A stretch of DNA of 64,000 bases, taken from NCBI GenBank assembly GCA_045534225.1, contig JAZSJJ010000009.1:1-64000 (forward strand), read 5' to 3'. This DNA comes from UMGS1649 sp045534225 (lineage in GTDB: Bacteria; Bacillota; Clostridia; TANB77; CAG-465). Shown one piece after another: positions 61,483-64,000 of the stretch. The position numbers were made by a program, and so were the translations under genes. Under the pieces are notes generated by a model. It ran no database searches. It worked only from the letters and a program-made list of their open reading frames with translations, and was not told where the DNA came from. Each line of letters opens with the position of its first letter. Positions within the stretch are counted from its first letter, which is position 1.

Positions 61483-61509
61483 CTGTTTACATGTTTTTAT
61501 TATTATTTA

Positions 61510-62376
61510 TCACTCATCTGGATTAATATGTACAACTGCATCATATACATCATCGTTTCTACATACTAACTCTCTTATCATACCTGCTATCTTATGGCTT
61601 TCTCTTACTGTCATATCTGGATTTACAGATACCTTTATTATCATCATATGAAGAGTTCCTGTTGGTTTAGACTTAATGCTATCTATATGATTTACACCTG
61701 GAAGTTCTTCTATGTTTTTTCTCATTTCATCTACTTTATCTGCATCAATACACTTATCTATTAATACATCGTAAGCTTCTTTTATTATCATAAGACCTGT
61801 TACAACAATAACACCAGATATTGCTATGCCAACTAAGCCGTCTATATATGTATATCCTAGTTTACTTGCTATTATTCCAACAAGTACACCTAAAGATAAA
61901 AGAATATCATTTCTATGGTCTTTTGCATTTGCTTCTAATAGCAAAGAATTATTTGTTTTAGCTAGTTTTTTACAATACATTAAAAGTAATCCTTTTACTA
62001 GTATTGTTACCACTGGAACAATTAACAATATAACAGAGAATATTAAACTTTGTTTATTTATTATTGAATCAAAACCACTTCTTATTGTTTTGAAACTTAC
62101 AAATACCATAAATATTCCAATTAACAGAGATGCTACAAACTCTGCTTTACCATGACCAAATTCATGATCATCATCTGCAGGTTTAGAAGATATCTTTCCT
62201 CCCACAAATGTTACTATTGAAGAAAAGACATCTCCAAAACTATTTATTGCATCTGCTATTAATCCTTGAGATTTAAATACAAATCCCACTATAAATTTTA
62301 TTACAAGCAAAAAGAGATTAGCTATTACACCAATAGCTCCTACTCTCTTTACTTCATTACTTTTATTATTTGTCAT
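61510..62376 (-). CDS. Cation diffusion facilitator transporter (second copy)
   Basis: 288 residues from the ATG at 62376 (GAGGTG just upstream, with GTG at 62382 as an alternative). Six helices carry the metal sites SQGLIADAINSFGDVFSSIV (DxxxD) and EANAKDHRNDILLSLGV (HxxxD), and DDDHEFGHGKAEF lies between helices 2 and 3. The cytoplasmic domain has LPGVNHIDSIKSKP and ESHKIAGMIREL. The DxxxD/HxxxD arrangement suits Zn, Fe or Mn exporters (FieF/MntE-like), in contrast to the HxxxD/His-tail protein at 25842-26744. It starts 9 bp past the topA stop and is probably co-transcribed with it. Confidence 0.92.
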   Translation of the reverse strand: MTNNKSNEVKRVGAIGVIANLFLLVIKFIVGFVFKSQGLIADAINSFGDVFSSIVTFVGGKISSKPADDDHEFGHGKAEFVASLLIGIFMVFVSFKTIRSGFDSIINKQSLIFSVILLIVPVVTILVKGLLLMYCKKLAKTNNSLLLEANAKDHRNDILLSLGVLVGIIASKLGYTYIDGLVGIAISGVIVVTGLMIIKEAYDVLIDKCIDADKVDEMRKNIEELPGVNHIDSIKSKPTGTLHMMIIKVSVNPDMTVRESHKIAGMIRELVCRNDDVYDAVVHINPDE

Positions 62377-62384
62377 AAACACCT

Positions 62385-64000
62385 CTATTTACTAGCTTTT
62401 TTAGCCGTAGTTTTCTTAGTAGTTTTTGTTGCTGTTTTTTTAGCAGTTGTCTTTTTAGCAGCTTTTTTTACAAACTTTTTCTCAGGTGCTCCTGGCTTGT
62501 TCCAAGATATATAATCACATTTTTTATTTTCATCATTTGTATTATTTTCACAAACATAGAATGTTTTCTTTGCTTTGCTCTTACGTATTAAAACTTTGCC
62601 ACCACAATGTGGACAAGGTTCTTTAATACTATTTACTATAGGCTTAGCATTCTTACATTCTGGATACCCCGGACAAGCTAGGAATTCTCCAAATTTACCA
62701 TGTTTAATTACCATATTTCTTCCACAAAGTTCACAGATGACATCTGTTTCTTTTTCTTGAAGTTTTACATGTTCTATACTTCCTTCTACCTTTTCTAGAT
62801 TTTTAATAAATGGTTCATAGAAATTAGTAAGCATTGCTACATAATCTGTTGTACCTTCAGCAACACCATCTAATTTAGATTCCATATCTGCTGTAAATGT
62901 AATGTCTACTATATCTTCAAAGTGTTCAACCATTATTTTATTTACCACTTCTCCAAGTTCTGTTGGTACTAACATTCTTCCGTCTTTTTCTACATATAAT
63001 CTATCTATTAAAGTAGAAATTGTTGGAGCGTATGTACTTGGTCTTCCTATACCTTTTTCCTCCATTACTTTAACTAGCGTTGCTTCACTATATCTTGAAG
63101 GTGGTTCGGTAAACTTTTGTGCAAAGTTTAATTTATTTTCTGTAAGTACATCTCCAATTTCAAGTTTTGGAAGTTCTTTAGATTCTTCATCTAAATCTCC
63201 TTCTTCTACTTTCTTATTATCCTCTTTAGACTCCTTATATAATGCCATAAATCCATCAAATTTAATAACTGAGCCTGTTGCATGGAATATATAATCTTTT
63301 ACATTAAGTGTAACTTTAGTAAAGTCATATACACAAGCTTCCATTCTACTTGCAACAAATCTATTAAATATTAACGCATAAAGTCTTGCTTCATCTTTCC
63401 CTAGTTCAGCTTCTACTTGAGACAAGCTACCTAAATGAGTAGGGCGTATAGCCTCGTGAGCATCTTGTGCACCCTCTTTAGTCTTGTAGTTTCTATTTAA
63501 GTAATATTTCTCACCATATGTTTTACAAATATATGCTTTTGCCATTTTAATTGCATCATCTGAAACTCTTGTAGAGTCTGTTCTCATATATGTAATAAAT
63601 CCGGCTTCATATAACTTTTGTGCAACCATCATTGTTTTCTTAACTGGGAAGCCTAATCTTCTTGATGCATCTTGTTGAAGTGATGAAGTTGTAAATGGTG
63701 GCGGTGGACTCTTTCTTTTTTCTGTCACTTTAATGTCCGTAACAGTGTATTTGCCGCCTTTTATAACGTCAACGATATCTTTTACCTGTTTTTCTTCTTT
63801 AAGCTCTATTTTGCCGTTTACATCGCCGTAGAACTTAGCATATACAAGTCTTGGTTCACCGTCTTTTTCAAGTATTACATCAAGTAGCCAATATTCTTCT
63901 GGAACAAAATCTCTTATCTCTTGTTCTCTGTCCATTATTATTCTAAGTGTTACCGATTGAACACGACCTGCACTTAATCCTCTTTTTACTTTTTTCCATA
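62385..64000 (-). CDS. topA: DNA topoisomerase I, C-terminal part, cut by window edge
   Basis: The visible 538 codons run off the right edge. The frame is open through 63998, so the Met at 63935 is internal (it follows the conserved GLSAGRVQSV segment). The active-site Tyr lies in GFITYMRTDSTRVSDDAI. EAIRPTH, FTEPPSRYSEATLVKVMEEKGIGRPSTYAP (given here in two pieces: FTEPPSRYSEATL and MEEKGIGRPSTYA) and FTADMESKLD follow. Two zinc-finger-like units (CELCGRNM...CPGYPEC and CPHCGGK...CENN) precede a Lys/Ala/Thr-rich tail like that of the SseB-like protein at 48201. TopA relaxes negative supercoils. Confidence 0.93.
   Translation of the reverse strand, partial: WKKVKRGLSAGRVQSVTLRIIMDREQEIRDFVPEEYWLLDVILEKDGEPRLVYAKFYGDVNGKIELKEEKQVKDIVDVIKGGKYTVTDIKVTEKRKSPPPPFTTSSLQQDASRRLGFPVKKTMMVAQKLYEAGFITYMRTDSTRVSDDAIKMAKAYICKTYGEKYYLNRNYKTKEGAQDAHEAIRPTHLGSLSQVEAELGKDEARLYALIFNRFVASRMEACVYDFTKVTLNVKDYIFHATGSVIKFDGFMALYKESKEDNKKVEEGDLDEESKELPKLEIGDVLTENKLNFAQKFTEPPSRYSEATLVKVMEEKGIGRPSTYAPTISTLIDRLYVEKDGRMLVPTELGEVVNKIMVEHFEDIVDITFTADMESKLDGVAEGTTDYVAMLTNFYEPFIKNLEKVEGSIEHVKLQEKETDVICELCGRNMVIKHGKFGEFLACPGYPECKNAKPIVNSIKEPCPHCGGKVLIRKSKAKKTFYVCENNTNDENKKCDYISWNKPGAPEKKFVKKAAKKTTAKKTATKTTKKTTAKKASK

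Overview
The window reads as chromosomal DNA of a low-GC, monoderm Bacillota, most likely an uncultured gut-type member of the Clostridia. The reasons are strong AT bias (AT-rich codons, mostly ATA/TTA/AGA), GGAGG-type ribosome binding sites, intrinsic terminators with T-runs, a class B sortase with an xPxTG-like substrate, an AbrB-type regulator, a YvcK/MurB pair, and surface proteins starting with the GISLIVLVITIIVMIILA-type N-terminus common in that group. This assignment is inference. No taxonomic marker such as 16S rRNA is present.

Layout. 1-3.1 kb: copper handling (5' part of a CopA-type ATPase and a CopZ-like chaperone), then rnhB, rsmI and a tRNA1(Val)-type methyltransferase, all on the minus strand. 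3.2-13.5 kb: a minus-strand cell-surface island with three prepilin-like proteins, each with a look-alike promoter, interleaved with an O-antigen ligase/polymerase-like protein, an initiating sugar transferase, a flippase and a two-domain glycosyltransferase. 13.6-16.8 kb (plus strand): a Cys-rich small protein, murA, a YycJ-type metallohydrolase, rlmH and an AbrB/zinc-ribbon regulator. 16.9-31.7 kb (minus): uvrB, class B sortase and its likely substrate, a Cthe_2159-like beta-helix protein, an ABC exporter, small metabolic enzymes, a CDF transporter, an APH-PHP fusion, an SDR, a CysE-like acetyltransferase and a PIN-domain protein. 31.8-39.7 kb (minus): a second polysaccharide locus. It holds a UDP-HexNAc 4,6-dehydratase, a PLP aminotransferase, a phosphoglycosyl transferase, a GNAT acetyltransferase and two glycosyltransferases, which together resemble a diacetamido-sugar (bacillosamine-like) route. 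At its downstream end are two broken genes, a UDP-glucuronate-4-epimerase-like fragment and a scrambled UDP-glucose dehydrogenase remnant, with a VanZ-like gene between them.

39.8-49.7 kb (minus): remnants, a CmpB-family membrane protein, alr, a SpoU-type rRNA methyltransferase, a PrsA-like foldase, mfd, a DUF2344 protein and an SseB-like protein with a histone-H1-like tail. 49.8-50.7 kb (plus): an S1-domain protein cassette. 50.8-59.3 kb: an FAD oxidoreductase, an SH3-CAP secreted protein, a condensation-domain-like protein, ruvC, a glycogen-debranching-like protein, yvcK and murB. 59.4-60.8 kb (plus): two paralogous helix-turn-helix-like genes and tRNA-Lys(CTT). 60.8-64 kb (minus): a CrtO-like acyltransferase, a second CDF transporter and the 3' part of topA.

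Most noteworthy: (1) three monocistronic plus-strand cassettes (S1 protein and the HTH paralogue pair) share promoter geometry, a small leader hairpin abutting the Shine-Dalgarno sequence, codon use unlike their neighbours, and strong terminators; (2) the prepilin-like trio is interleaved with a Wzy/ligase-like protein carrying an inserted beta domain, a candidate surface-protein glycosylation system; (3) mfd carries Val instead of Gly in its Walker A motif; (4) two consecutive UDP-glucuronate/galacturonate pathway genes appear to have decayed side by side.
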